A DNA stretch of 64,000 bases, taken from NCBI RefSeq assembly GCF_003369915.1, contig NC_046675.1, forward strand, positions 27,404,001-27,468,000. The letters run 5' to 3'. This stretch comes from Drosophila miranda. Taxonomy: Eukaryota; Arthropoda; Insecta; Diptera; Drosophilidae. Positions within the stretch are counted from its first letter, which is position 1. Every line of letters begins with the position of its first letter. The notes under the pieces are model-generated. The model had not been told where the DNA came from. It did no database searches and saw only the letters and a list, made by a program, of their open reading frames with translations. The translations under genes were made by a program, and so were the position numbers. This document shows, one piece after another, positions 23,001 to 35,856 of the stretch.

Positions 23001-23217
23001 ACATAAGTATTTACATACATACAAAGACAATTCCTTAAAGACAAACCAAGACGGCAATTTTTATGTACATATACATATATACTTAGAAAATATATATTTT
23101 CATATAAATATACATTCAAATTGATATGTATATATATGCATATATATACTAAATATTTTTATTCAACTTACCAGCCAATTGTTTCTTTAAGAGTAAAGAT
23201 GACTGAAGTTCAGACAT
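20044..23217 (-). CDS. CG40045: Ubiquitin-conjugating enzyme E2, UBE2G1 type (CG40045 orthologue)
   Basis: Three exons on the minus strand: 23172-23217, 21389-21491 and 20044-20401 give 168 codons with consensus donors (GTAAGT, GTATGT) and CAG acceptors. The protein is a single UBC fold starting [14 protein letters not shown]. It has the HPN motif at residues 80-82 and the active-site cysteine at residue 90 in [17 protein letters not shown], including the acidic-loop insertion typical of UBE2G/Ubc7 enzymes. Length and cysteine position match human UBE2G1. It would carry activated ubiquitin as a thioester and pass it to substrates with E3 ligases; this family serves ER-associated degradation and Lys48 chains. 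Introns of 1.7 kb and about 1.0 kb are large for such a gene, as expected in heterochromatin. The orthologue name is from memory of the D. melanogaster 3R heterochromatin gene set. Confidence 0.93.
20402..21388 (-). other. Intron 2 of the UBE2G-type gene
   Basis: Roughly 1 kb, AT-rich. A stretch near 20750-20850 (GDWYAKF) and another near 21060-21130 vaguely resemble mariner transposase ends, but the match is too weak to call. Confidence 0.45.
21492..23171 (-). other. Intron 1 of the UBE2G-type gene
   Basis: AT-rich, about 1.7 kb. Contains ACAT/ATGT microsatellites (22570-22625 and 23055-23150) and a patch at 22320-22520 (AGGGCGTGGCTAGAATATAA) that looks like an old DINE-type repeat. No further exon is supported. 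Confidence 0.5.
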
Positions 23218-23929
23218 ATTAAGTTTGTATCTATTATATTTCTCTAAAATAACGCACGCCTATTTTATACAAATTAAAATTTTTTTCTCAAACGCAGTGT
23301 CACCAAATAAAACAAATATGTGAAGACCGATGAGAAAGAATTTTCGTTCTTTATGGACTGAAAACAGATAAATGAACTGAAACTGGCCAGATTGGAATAT
23401 ATTGGGCACAATAAATGAACTGGTTCATGGAACAGAGAAACAGAAACGAAACACAGCCAAACCTAATATTCCACAAGAGACTTTAAAAAAAACTAGTGAG
23501 ACCAGATATACAAAACCTTACTGCATAAGCAGGATGTGTGAGCGAGAGAAATATATGATCCAGTTTGGTTTTGTGGTTAAACAGGTAGCAGCATTGCAGA
23601 GCGGCAGAGAAAGTACAGAATCATACTTTGGAAGTATAATTTGGATAAATAAGCCAAATAATCTCTGTGGCATAGCGGAAATATCAATATACTATGTATA
23701 CTGTTCGAGAAATTTCAATTCTTGAACCCATTTCAACTGCTGGTATTGATTAAATTTACAACCGAAAAAATTAGTTAACATGATGCATTAGAAAGTGGAA
23801 ATTATTGATAAAATAAATAAATAGATACAACAAAATTTACGAATTTATAGAAATATAAACACTAATTTTTGAACTTACATACAGCATTATAGAAAGGCAG
23901 GCATTTAAAAAAAATTTTTGTTTGAAAAC

Positions 23930-24190
23930 GTAAAAATTGGCTCTCCCGTTTTCGTGAAACGCAAGATTTTTTCTGTTTTCAATACGGAAAATAAATGGTT
24001 TTAATACAACAAAACAATTTTTAATTGCAAAAGAAAAAACAGGTTGACTTATTTATGCATTTAACATAAATTTGACAGCAGGGCAATTTAGATTTTTCTC
24101 TTTTTAAAAACTATTTTTTTAACCTAATCGCAAAATTTGGATTGAAAATAATTGGTCAGATCAACAAGCTGCCCGGGAAGTTGACAAAAA
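23930..24190. repeat. Diverged partial copy of the same MITE family
   Basis: Shares TTAATTGCAAAAG, ATTTATGCAT-TTAACATAAA-TTGACA and GGGCAATTTA blocks in the same order as copy A, with many changes and lost ends. Confidence 0.55.
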
Positions 24191-24215
24191 AGCGTATTAA
24201 ATCCCATATAATCAG

Positions 24216-24653
24216 CCAGGCTCCGTTTTTCACATTCACAAAAGTTTTTCGATTTACTTTTGAATACACATAAATTGGGGCTCCCGTTCTCACATTCCAC
24301 ACGATTTATTCGTTTTCAATATGAAAACATATTCGTTGAATGAAAAGTAAACGGCTTTTTATACAACGAAACGGCCCTTAATTGCAAAAGATAAAAATAG
24401 ATAACTGATTTATGCATTAACAAAAACATGACACCTATATCAGGGTAATTTAACTTTTGCTTTCTTTATAAATAATTTTATTTTAACCCAACCTCAAATT
24501 TGGCTCGGAAAAAATTGGCCAGGGCAACAACCATTTTCCTTTTGGTGCAAACAGCAAAACTATGTGAAAACTGGAAAACCTTAAAACGAATAAGAAACGT
24601 TTTGACTAAAAACGTAGTCCGCAAAAGTAAATGAAAAACGGAGCCTGCCTAAA
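24216..24653. mobile_element. MITE with AGGCTCCGTTTTTCA inverted ends, copy A
   Basis: Left end CAGCCAGGCTCCGTTTTTCA and right end TGAAAAACGGAGCCTGCC are inverted copies about 430 bp apart. The body is AT-rich and non-coding and closely matches 59731-60108. The TIR beginning with CAG suggests a hAT-type non-autonomous element, but I could not see an 8-bp target duplication. A more diverged relative covers about 23930-24190. Confidence 0.7.
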
Positions 24654-25266
24654 TATCATAGATCGATATTTTTTTTTTTTAAGTTTACGGCAGTTAAATC
24701 GACTTTGAAGCTGAAACTCTTCAAACAGTAAAAAATGCGCTATTAAACTTATATAAAGGAATATTTAAAAAACATATACAAGAAAATATCGGGAAAAGCC
24801 CAAATATATTTTTGTAAAGTCAAGCCAAAATTGAAAAACACCCTAACAATTAGATGGTTTGGAAAAAAGTTTTTTCTTTGGAGCTGCCTACGAAACGGAC
24901 CATTTTTTTATTGAATATTGCTAACAATGAATATACATAAAAAATACCAAAAACAGAATTATACATTACATTGTTTACTTCTTTTTCCACCTGAAAGATG
25001 CAGTTTGTGAATAACTAATATCTGTTTTCGTCTGATTTATTTTAGTTAGTTAATTTATTTATATTAGGCTCAACCCTATTGCGTCTTTGTCAAAATAAGT
25101 TTCTTTCGGAAACCACACATATTGCAGAATGTTTAAAGGAATTCAGACATTCACATTACGAAATAAAAAATGTTGTTCCAATGTCTCAACTCATGTCAAT
25201 AGCGAGCTCGAGTCAATGTAAATAGCTTATATGTAAGTATCTTGATCTCCTGTATGAATTTAGGAC

Positions 25267-25452
25267 GTGCAATGGATGCACCGTCAAGTTTCCCAAGCGA
25301 CACCAGGCCGAAACTTGTTACGCGAAAAAAGAAAACTCTCTCTCTTCAGAAGTGTTATGTGGTACAGGTAGTTGTACTCCGAACATAAAACTCCCAACCA
25401 ACGACATTTTAACACATCGGTCAATAAGTCCGCTGTCAACGTCCGGTCTGAC
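25267..25452 (+). other. Orphan open stretch with CxxC-H-C motif
   Basis: After a possible acceptor (GAATTTAG), a 60-codon frame reads RTCNGCTVKFPKRHQAETCY and later CGTGSC. It has a cysteine/histidine spacing that could bind zinc. I do not recognise it. It could be an old exon or part of a retroelement ORF. Confidence 0.3.
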
Positions 25453-26280
25453 ATATTATTATATTATATATTATTATTGCGTTATTATTATACGAAAAAA
25501 TCTTAAAACTTTAAAATTGTGTTGTTGGAAGCTGGGTTGTATACGGTACATAAACCGTCTACAGTTTGGTCGTCGCAACTAGAAGTTGAAACAGTTGGAC
25601 TGCGGAGTGGGTATCCTACGGTGCGCGAAATCAGGATCTGAAGACACGGCGACAGCCTCTAATGATTGCGATGGGAAAATTAGTGACAGGCAGTTGTGGT
25701 AATGTTTCTGATACTGAGTTTTATTGAACAAATGGATCTCCTTAGATAGCTAGCAGTGGTACTCCTATTGTATGGAAAGGAACGCACAGGCTCCATGTGA
25801 GTGTATTTTTAGATAGGGTGCACTTTCTCTGTGCGGGGGTAACATTTCAGTGCATTTACTTATGTACTTGGCAGCAATAAAGTAAATAGTTTATTGCTTC
25901 ATCCTTTTTGGTGGGTTCGAGTTTACAAGTGCAATTGTCTATTCTTAGTTGCTAATGTAATTTTCGTGTAGTCATATTCATTCACATGAAGTGACATGGA
26001 CAATTGTATTTATGAGTATTTGTGTATGAGGTTGTACTGTATATTCTGTAATATTAATAAGGTATATGTCTGTGACTGAACAGTACTCTTCATACCTTCC
26101 CAAACACACAACGGGTTGCCTTCGAATGATGTTAGCGGCGTTCGCAGTTTCATATTTAAACAATTGTATACCATCTATAGTAAATTTGATTCATTTTAAG
26201 TCAAATATGTTTACTTACTTTGGCATTGCTGTGTTGCTGCTTACAGAAGACAAATACGCAATGTTATGAAATTAAACTAC

Positions 26281-26339
26281 CGATGTTTTGCAAAACATCG
26301 ATGCATCACTCAACACGATGCTCGATGCATCGATGTTTT
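26281..26339. repeat. Cluster of perfect palindromes built on ATCGATG
   Basis: 26281-26300 is a perfect 20-bp palindrome (CGATGTTTTGCAAAACATCG). Overlapping it, AAAACATCGATGCATC (26292-26307) is repeated inverted at 26324-26339 with a 16-bp spacer. It lies next to a mariner remnant. Confidence 0.85.
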
Positions 26340-26344
26340 CCATT

Positions 26345-26790
26345 AATTGATTTTGTCCGACCGTAAATTGAAGCTGGATGATATTGTTGAAATCGTGAAG
26401 ATATCCAAGGGTAGTGTTTTTACCATTTTCCACAATCATTTGTCGATGCGGAAGCTCACTGTGGACCAAAAACCACAACGCCTCAACAACAGAAGGTTCG
26501 GAAAGATTTTCTGTGTCGGAATGTGACCATGGACGAAACGTGGAATCACCAGTTCACACCGGAGTCGACTCGGCAGTCAGCTGAGTGGTCTGCAGCCAGT
26601 GAAAGCCGGCCCAAGCGACCAAAAACTCAAAGGTCGGCTGGCAAGGTTATGGTATCTGCATTTTGGGATGCCTATGGCATCAAGAGCGAATATTACAAAG
26701 CACTGCTGACGCGTTTGAAGGCCGAAATCGTCGCAAAACGCCCCATATGGCGTCTGATTGCATTGCCGCATTGCAGAAGGAAGCTATGAA
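26345..26790 (+). pseudogene. mariner transposase remnant
   Basis: Frames on the plus strand read LDDIVEIVKISKGSVFTI (helix-turn-helix part), then after a frame change a DETW-like block, VMVSAFWDAYGI and LLTRLKAEI. These are hallmarks of mariner-family transposases. The segment is deleted and frameshifted; inverted ends were not identified. Confidence 0.75.
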
Positions 26791-26799
26791 TGAATTCGA

Positions 26800-27700
26800 A
26801 TTTTGATTTAACTCTTGTTTTCTTTGTTAGAGCGGGACTTATTGACCGATGTGACAATAAAAATAATAATAATGCCCTAACATTTCAACACTAGGCGGAA
26901 ATTCAATGCATTTCAACTGGCTTTTCGTTCAACCACGAGAGAACTAAAAAAACACGAGAGATACAAATGCATTTGCTGAATTTGGTATAAATGACATCCA
27001 TCTGTATGTTTCCTTTTATGGTAAAGGAAAACTTTAGTTCACTTATAGCAGATGATTGTTTGATAAATCCATGTTGAGATGGTAATTTACAGAGATGTTG
27101 TAAGTGCGTTTCTCAACTATTCTAAGAATAGAGGATATCTTAGATATGCCTCTTTAAGTCCAAAGCATCACCTCTATTTAAAGATGTGACGACTGGTGCG
27201 CTCAGCTTTCTTCAAATGCATAGTAATCCTATTTTCGAGGGGCAGTAAAGCTGTCTCTAGCTTCAAGGGACGATTGGGTATACCAAAAATGTCTTGAACA
27301 AGTTGAGCCCTAGTGCTGTATTAAATAATATTCCTGGTTTTGCAGTGCGGCTTATAAAGAAATGTCCTGGGACCGAAAAAATATACCTCCAGTGAGACAT
27401 GCAAGCTCACCTAGACAGCAATTACAAATCATAGGATAGTAGAGAGCGCACTATTAATCTATGTCCGCTGAATTAAATTAAGATTCAATATTGGCGACGC
27501 ACTCTCCGATCAGTAAAAACTGTATCTATCTGAGTACTAGGCTTTAAGTTTAAGTCTGGTGTCTGGTCAGTAAAACCTGTTTCTATCTGAGTAATAGGTC
27601 TAAAGTTGAAGTCTGGTGGAATACGACGATTACTGGAATACCCGAAATACTTTAATCTATTTAAAGGGCAACTCTACCCTCAGACTACCCTTGCCCAATA
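26800..27700. other. Intergenic DNA between the mariner remnant and Alg-2
   Basis: No coding or repeat feature recognised. A short internal duplication (CAGTAAAACCTGTTTCTATCTGAG / CAGTAAAAACTGTATCTATCTGAG) lies near 27511-27600. Confidence 0.4.
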
Positions 27701-27706
27701 GCATAG

Positions 27707-27736
27707 CTATCGACTTATTCAACATCAAGTCGATAG
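27707..27736. promoter_or_regulatory. Inverted CGATA-type motif upstream of Alg-2
   Basis: CTATCGACTT (27707-27716) and its exact reverse complement AAGTCGATAG (27727-27736) are separated by 10 bases, about 115 bases before the ATG. CGATA is the core recognised by BEAF-32, and TATCGATA-like sites are bound by DREF. Both act at housekeeping promoters in Drosophila, so a promoter role is inferred. Confidence 0.5.
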
Positions 27737-27849
27737 TATTACAACGAAAAATAGTGTTTGCACTTACAACAAAATTCGTGAGTCAGAATTCATAAATTGC
27801 ATTCACAAAAAGGCGTATAAATCTGCTGTACGAAATTTTGTATGAAACG

Positions 27850-28931
<1,082 letters not shown>

Positions 28932-29027
28932 TGGTGTATATTAAAAAACTATCAACTTATTTATAAATAAGTTTTAAAGAACATGAAATGACTTGTGTAT
29001 ATTAAATAGTGGATGCTATTTATGAGA

Positions 29028-29033
29028 AATAAA
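29028..29033 (+). terminator. Candidate polyadenylation signal for Alg-2
   Basis: AATAAA about 97 bases after the Alg-2 stop codon, in AT-rich DNA. Confidence 0.6.
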
Positions 29034-29523
29034 CAATATTGTCTAATTTATACTCCGAAATAGTTCATTTTGACAAAACGATATTAAGTAATGGAATATA
29101 TAATTAAAATGTTACTTTGTACGTTGATTTTAATAAAACTTGTTCATATTGTGCGTAAAAGGTGCTTTACAAAATTAGCACAGTCACTTGAAAGTCGGTA
29201 CAAATAGTTTTCTTCCAAAATGTATTTGTATATAAAATAGATGTGAGCAATACAATTCGAAAGGTCTTATCGAAAATGCGTGAGGTATAAATCATTTTCT
29301 CACAAATCTTTTTAAGACATTAAAGTGTTGAATAATCCCTCTAATGAAAAAACTAAAAACGTAGTCGTTTCGGTCAGTATAAGCTCTTGACAGAATCTTT
29401 TACGAACTGCATGACAATAAAATCATTTTATGTGTACCCGTCAATTTGTTGTCTGGGTTTTTACGTCAGACTTTTCTACTTTATCTAGAAGTCCCGAAGA
29501 CCATGCAGCTCCCTATCGAAGCG

Positions 29524-29890
29524 TCATGAATCCTTCCTTCCCATCATCTTTCGATGATTCCTGTGTGCATTACCAAAAATCCAGCTGCTGTAATGGCCTC
29601 CCTGTTGGCTACAATCAATTTCAAAATCGCATACGTCCATTACTCCATAGCTTCTAAGACAGCAATAGAGCCTGGTATTGGACAGGGCGGCATTGACAAT
29701 ATCCTCGGGCAGTAGCACTTCAAATATCCTGTAAAACCACCATGAGACTCGTTTGTGAGAAATTGGATGCGCTAAACCGAATCCAGTTAGTTCCACAGTT
29801 CCACTGGGGAAACGAGAATTTGACGAGTGTGCCAAAACCGGATCGGCCAAGCCACCTACGGATGAAGGAGAGCATACTGCGAGGGCGAAG
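29524..29890 (-). pseudogene. Possible DNA-transposase remnant (piggyBac-like?)
   Basis: The minus frame reads KRVSWWFYRIFEVLLPEDIVNAA, which resembles the R-K-x-x-x-W-(Y/W) and (D)-(I/V)-(A/V)-x-x-N-A segment of piggyBac-type transposases. The rest is scrambled. It is a weak assignment. Confidence 0.25.
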
Positions 29891-30211
29891 GCCCAATGAT
29901 GGCGTTTGAAAATACAAGATAAGACACTATCACTGCACTACTATCCCCGATAGTCAGGTGCGACAGGTTAGGGGCTGCCCGCTATATAAAGGAGAATAAA
30001 TGTTTTCTCTTGGATTTTCATGAAAGGACATTTTTTTTTCTTTTTCTACTTTATAATAAACACTGAGATACGTTAAATTAAATAAGGTTCGCAGCTTTTG
30101 AGAATTACGATACGGATATAAAACTTTTTTAGAAGCTAACAATAAGTTTTCAAATCTTAATATTATTTTACTATTTAAGTTAGATTAGCTAGCGGAACAG
30201 GGTTTTTTTAG

Positions 30212-31310
30212 TTTTTTTTTTATTGGACCTTATCTTTATATTGGACTTTGATTTGCAATGACTGCATCTTTTAATGAAATTACTGCACCATCAAGTGGCT
30301 CGTGAGACACCAGCAGAAGGCTGTTATGCGCGGATCCCAAGCAAAGCGCAGAACTCATCCCGCCCAACCGATCGAGGGGCGCTGCCGCATAACGCGCGGC
30401 GCGTAGCCGAACCGAACGCGAACATGCAGGAAAATTAGAACTTAGCTTACTAAGAGAACTAAGCATGCTTTTAAAATACAAATATAATTTATAATTACGA
30501 GAAAGGTTTGTGGGTATTAGTAATTTAATGAAAGAGAAAGGGAATTAGTGGTGGATATAATCTGGTAGAGGGAATTATAATCCGAGCATAAGACCCTAAA
30601 CGGTGGAAAGGACAACGGTATATAATTCATAGTGAATCTAATAGGAATCGTGAAGATTATGCGGCTCAACAGAACAGGGCTTTCTACGTCACCCTACCAT
30701 CAAGTTGTGCATACAAATCAGACTAATCATTTTTCTACGGTTAACTAAGGATGGGAGATTTACTAATAGGAATCTATTAGAGTAAGATGGCATTCTCACA
30801 AATGCATCCCAGTTAAGGCCCCGCAGAGCAAAGAGTAACAAGTTGTTCTGTACTGATTCTATACGGTCCTGGTGTACTTTGTACTGAGGGCACCATACAC
30901 AGGAGCCGTATTCTAAGATCGGACGAACAAGGTATAGAGAGTCTTTGTTATAGGGGTCGTCAAATTCCTTTAACCACTTCTTTATAAAGCCAAGCACGCT
31001 CATGGCCTTATTTACCATGGTAGAAATGTTTTCAGAAAACTTTAGCTTGGCATCTAATATAACACCAAGATCATTCACAAAGGTAATTCTATCAAGAGAA
31101 CTACCGCATTGGGTATAGGGAGCCAACAAGCGGCTGGATCGATGAAATGTCATTGCTTTGCATTTCGAGGCACAAATTATTGAGATCGGATTGCAAGCGA
31201 GAATGAAATGAAATTTCCTTATACTGGACACAGAGTTTAACATCATCCGCATACATAAGTACTCGAGAGTATGATCGGATAAGAAAGCGGGATACAAGAA
31301 TCTAAAAATG
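30212..31310 (-). mobile_element. jockey-type non-LTR retrotransposon, 3' fragment
   Basis: The minus frame at 30689-31297 carries the RT tail with AMTFHRS, VNDLGVILDAKLKFS, FIKKWLKEFDDPY, VRPILEYGSCVW, ESVQNNLLLFALR and LPSLVNRR, typical of jockey-clade ORF2. The element seems to run on to an AATAAA-poly(A) on the minus strand at 30212-30228. The 5' part, including the catalytic YADD, is decayed or missing. A related copy lies at 63183-64000. Confidence 0.72.
30280..30430. other. GC-rich patch within the jockey-type fragment
   Basis: Dense CpG (CGCGCGGCGCG) in otherwise AT-rich DNA. It probably belongs to the 3' part of the jockey-type element. Confidence 0.35.
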
Positions 31311-31755
31311 TGTCAAGTGCATTATACAAAATTTTTGTGCCTTTTATAACATTAGTGTACAAGCCCCTACTTAGTGTTTCTTTAATTGATTTTCTGATAA
31401 CGTAATCTCAGGAAGTTGCTCTCCGGTTGTAGAGTCGTCTCGTCTCTTTTATTTTTCGTCTTTCGCCGTCCACTTTGGTGTAACAGATTGGATTTATTGA
31501 ATACCTTTTATTTATACTCGAGGCTACAAGTTTGTTACACGTCCTTTCGCACTGTGAGTTGGGGTCCTTTATCGCGCAGTGATCTATCTGTGGATCTGCT
31601 GCGGGACCGAATTCGGGTTAGCAGCTTTTCCTACTTTCATTCGGTTTTGCTGGCCGAACTTTTTATTTCCGTAGCGGGCGATATCTCCGTGCTCAATGTA
31701 TTTTCGTTTTCACCACTGATTTATTATATGGATGGATATATTTGATTAGATATGC
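31311..31755. other. Unassigned segment between repeats
   Basis: A 109-codon plus frame (31416-31745) has no recognisable motif. The CTC/CTT-rich composition near 31430-31480 resembles LTR or UTR sequence, but no boundary is visible. Confidence 0.25.
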
Positions 31756-32100
31756 GTTTCCGAACGCATAAGGTATACAGATTCTTAATCAGCATCCATA
31801 GCCGAATTGATAGAGCCATGTGTGTCAGTCCATCTTGTTTGACAACTAGAGACTATATGAGCTAGAGCAATGAAATGTTGTATGCGGTGATATCACACTG
31901 AATCAAGGTTTTTTTTTTTTAAATTTAGCCATGCCCTTTTCCGCCCCCACAAAGAACGAAAATCTGTGGCACCCAAAATTTTTAAGATATGAGAAACCCA
32001 AGAACGCAGAGTCATAGAGAAAGACTATATCTTATTGCCAAATCTGGATCAAATTTGATTATTATTATAGCCAGAAGGAACAAATCAATTCAGTGTTCCC
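31755..32100 (+). repeat. DINE-1/INE-1-like repeat
   Basis: TTAATCAGCATCCATAGCCGAATTGATAGAGCCATGTG, GAACGAAAATCTGTGGCACCC and GATATGAGAAACCCAAGAACGC match the phrases of the copy at 56349-57375, in the same order. Confidence 0.75.
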
Positions 32101-32635
32101 TCGTGAAAAAGTTTATTACAACGATGGCTATCTTGTCTCCGGCAGTAATGTCGATGAGAGCGGTGCTTCCCGTGAGTGCTCACGTACAAGGACGAAATTA
32201 AGAAATCTGATTTGGGCAGACAAAAATAATCCAAGGAGCTGGATTAACGAGTAAGTAAATCGAATTTGAAAATCAGCCGCCAGCGTGCCTTCAACTTTTG
32301 AATAGCGCACAGAACGGTTTAAGGCTCTCCGAGTTTTCTTTGCTTGGTACTTTGTCGCAGGTCACAGTTTGTGGATAGCGAATGGCCTGCATGAGCTGTG
32401 AATAAGCTGGCATCCATAGGAAGAGTACCCAGAATAAGCAGTCCCGGACAACCAGCGGGTGTTCGCGAAGCAGAAACTCTGACGATGCAGTATTAGGTTA
32501 GGTTAGGTTAAGGCGGTAGCCGGGAAGGGGAGACAAAAACCCCCGCCCGCCCAAGCTCACTTGGACCTATAAGAGGTCCATTGTGTTGCCGCATGGGCTT
32601 GTGCCCCTTCTCGTTGCCTAAACCGTGAGAGCAGA

Positions 32636-35546
32636 CTACTGCAGGTTAAGGGCAGTCCCATCAAGAGGCTTGGATAAATTTGGACAAGGTCCCTGGTTTG
32701 ATTTCGGACAGGTCCGAAATGTCCGTGAGGAAAGCGGCCCCGAGAATACGAAGACGGCGATTTCCAAGGGCCGGGCAGTGGCAGAAGAAGTGGGGGACCG
32801 ATTCCTCCTCTTCCTAGTCGCGAAAACTCCTGCAGAAGTCGTTAGGAGGGATTGACAGTCTAGAGGCATGAGTGGCGATCTGCCAGTGTCCGTGATGGCT
32901 CGAGTTACTGCAGAGCATTGTGATATACTGAGTCTATATAGCTCCTCCAAGCGCTTTTTTGATCGATTAGGCCATATCGATCTCGAGACTTTACAGGAGA
33001 TGGTTTGGTGCCATCTCCTGTTTGCATTTTGCTCGAACAATTCATGCATGAGAAGCCTGCACGTAGTCAAAGGCATCGCTACTTGCTCCCTCTCCGATAA
33101 GATAGGAATAATAATACCCTGCCTGGCTAACTCGTCGGCGCCGTCGTTTCCCTCGTTGTCCCTGTGGACGGGGACCCATATAAGGAAGAGATCTAACTGC
33201 TCTGCGATCTCATGCAGAGAGCTTCGGCAGTCGTTTACAGTCGCTGAATTCGACGATATTGAGCCTATGGCTTTAATAGCCGCTTGGCTGACCGAGAAAA
33301 CGCACACTAAATGCGTGTCTAGAAGAAGTTTGGAGACAATAGAAATGGTCTCCTGGATGGCCACAACATCCGCTTGGAACACACTACAGTGATCCGGGAG
33401 CCTGAAGCAATGACTGATGTTTAGCTCGCTACAGTAGACTCTGCCTCCTACGCGGCTGTCTAACTTTGAGCCATCAGTGTAGTAGTGGACCGAATTTTTT
33501 AGGTCCTGGTTCGTCCATCTCCCAGTCCTCCCTAGGTGGGATTGATACCTGGAAAGGCGTCGAGAGGTGATCATTGGGGATACAATAATCTGTCCTATCG
33601 GGTAATTGCGGGAGTCTCGTCAGGATTCCCGAGTGCCCAACCACGGACGCTTTCCACACTTTGGCTTCTCTCATTCTGAGGGCAGAAAGTGTTGCAACCT
33701 TCTTTCCCATGAGGTCTACGGAAAGGAGGTCCAGCATTGTATCGAGGGCTTCACTTGTGGTAGTGCGTAGCCCGACAGTTATGCATAGCTCTGCCATGCG
33801 TTGAACTCTGCTGAGTTTATTGAGGCATGTTCTTTTGTCTAAGGCTGGCCACCATACCACCACTCCATAGAGCATGATCGGTCGTATGATGGCGGTGTAA
33901 AGCCACCAAACTATATAGGGGGTCATTCCCCATTTTAGTCCGATGGCTTTTCTGCAAGTATAGAGGGCCACTGTGGCTTTCTTTACTCTGTCCTCTATGC
34001 TCAATTTGCAGTCGAGCTTTCTATCGAGGATTAAGCCAAGATACTTGGCGTTGTTGCTGAAGACTAGCGCTTCCCCACATAGTCTTGGAGGAATCAGTGC
34101 CGGAACTTTGTACTTCCTAGTGAAAAGCACCAGATCCGTTTTAGACGGATTGACGCCTAGACCGCATTTCTCTGCCCATTTTGACATCTTCATGAGTGTG
34201 CTTGTCAGGCACTCACACAGCGTCTGCGGAAGTTTACCGGAGAATGCTATGGCAACATCATCCGCATACGCCTCCCCCTCTATCTCCCGCAGCAGTTCAT
34301 TCACTGCTACGTTTCATAGGAGGGGCAAGAGGACTCCGCTCTGCGGGGAGCCTCTGCTGACAAATCTGGTGGACGTTGACGTCCCCAGTGATTCCTCAAC
34401 CGTCCTGCATTGTAGCATCTGATCGATCAGGCTCACCGTCCGGGAGTCAACCCCCAGGTCCGTCAGGGTACCCGTGATGGCGGTCGGGAGGATGTTATTA
34501 AAGGCACCTTCTATGTCGAGGAAGGCTACTAGGGTGTACTCCTTACAGTTAAGGGACGCTTCTATGATCGATGTGATCGTGTGTAGGGCCGATTCGGTGG
34601 ATCTTCCCTTCCGATAGGCATGCTGGGAGTCTGAGATTAGACTAGGCGGAATACTCGCCGTGATATGCATCCCCGGATGCCGTTCCATCGTCCTCAGAAG
34701 GAAAGACGATAGACTTATGATTGCCATCTGGCCCCGCAGACTTGTATAGTTTGAAGTTTTTGATTACCCAGGAAATGTTCTCCTGGCTTAGCAGGTTCGT
34801 GATATCACTTGACGCAACGGAAGGCGCCGCGAAGTAGCATGGTCTGTTTTCATCGCAGCCGGGGAAGTGGGTGCTGAGGAGAAGATGTAGCGACTCATTG
34901 CTGGACGTTGTCCACGATTGGTCGGCATTCTTCAGGTAGCCCAGAGTGTGTGTAGTCTTTGAGAGAACTTTGCGCAAGCGCCAGGCTTCTGAGTAATTCC
35001 GCTCAACGTTCTCAGCCTTAGCTGTGTTAAAGAATCTCTGGGAGGCTTTCCGGAGTTCCCCCAGTTTAGGAGTCTACCATTCAGGTTTCTTTCGGCCTCT
35101 GCTCTAGCCAGAGGGATAGGCTTTATCGAGCGCCTTTTTGCAGACGTCGGTGAAGATCTTAAGAAGACGAGTCGTGGTCTCCCTTGAAAATGAGAAAGAG
35201 AATATAGTTTCCACGTACCTGTGGTCCGAGAAGAACACTCCTTCCAGGACCTCCAGGATACAATGTTACTCTGTATCTCATGAGAGGCAAGCGTGAGGTC
35301 CAGGAGCTCCTTGCGGTTTTTAATATTGAAGGTGAGGTCACCACCCCGGTTTAATAAGACCATCTGAGTGGTCAGTAAGTAACTGAAAAGGTACTCAACC
35401 CTTTCGTTTGTGTCAGTGTTTCCCCCCTGACAGTGATGTGCGTTGGCGTCGCACCCCACAATTAGGCCGATGTCCTTGGCCGCACAGTCTGCGATTATAG
35501 CCCGGAGAGGCGCGTGTGGAGGGGGGTCTGGTTGATCATGCCCCAT
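32636..35546 (-). pseudogene. ORF2 of the minus-strand LOA element
   Basis: Read from high to low coordinates: endonuclease fragment with GCDANAHHCQGGNTDTNERV (35546-34932), RT fingers and palm in two frames (34977-34314, DIEGAFNN), RT palm with EAYADDVAIAF (34304-33474) and RNase H with HYYTDGSKLDSRVGG, VFSVSQAAIKAI and GNDGADELARQG (33574-32636). At least four frame changes and an internal deletion in RT near 34730 inactivate it; copy 60215-61935 retains RT sequence missing here. Confidence 0.82.
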
Positions 35547-35856
35547 CTATGCGGAGCAGATCCTCAGTGAGCGCTCCTGGCCTTCGAGGCTCACTGCGGT
35601 GTGGTCTTAATTGCTGAAATTTGTGAAATTTGTGAAAATAAGTACAACTATCTTTTTGCAATAATGCAGGTACGAATTTTACCTGTGGTTTCAGCTACGT
35701 ATAGCTTATAGTCTGAAGTCCTTAGACCGGAGACCCTGTTTCCTGTCGGCTCCACCCTTGGCCAGACGGAGCTGTAGAGCAGCGCATGCTGCCTTACAAT
35801 GGTGGAGGCTTTTCTGCTGGAGCGTCAATGACATTCCTGAGGCTCGCCATTGAGGC

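Noticed and set aside
22570..23150. ATGT/ACAT-rich DNA as a matrix attachment or promoter element
   Set aside because: It is simple microsatellite DNA within an intron; nothing links it to regulation.
23402..23725. 107-codon plus-strand frame near the UBE2G start
   Set aside because: No motif, AT-rich composition and low-complexity codon content; likely chance.
29430..29657. Plus-strand 75-codon frame
   Set aside because: It overlaps a minus-strand transposase-like frame and has no features of its own.
32493..32510. TTAGG repeats as a true telomere remnant
   Set aside because: The position at the exact 3' end of a LOA element on the inverse strand, shared with other copies, shows it is the element tail. 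Flies do not use TTAGG telomeres.
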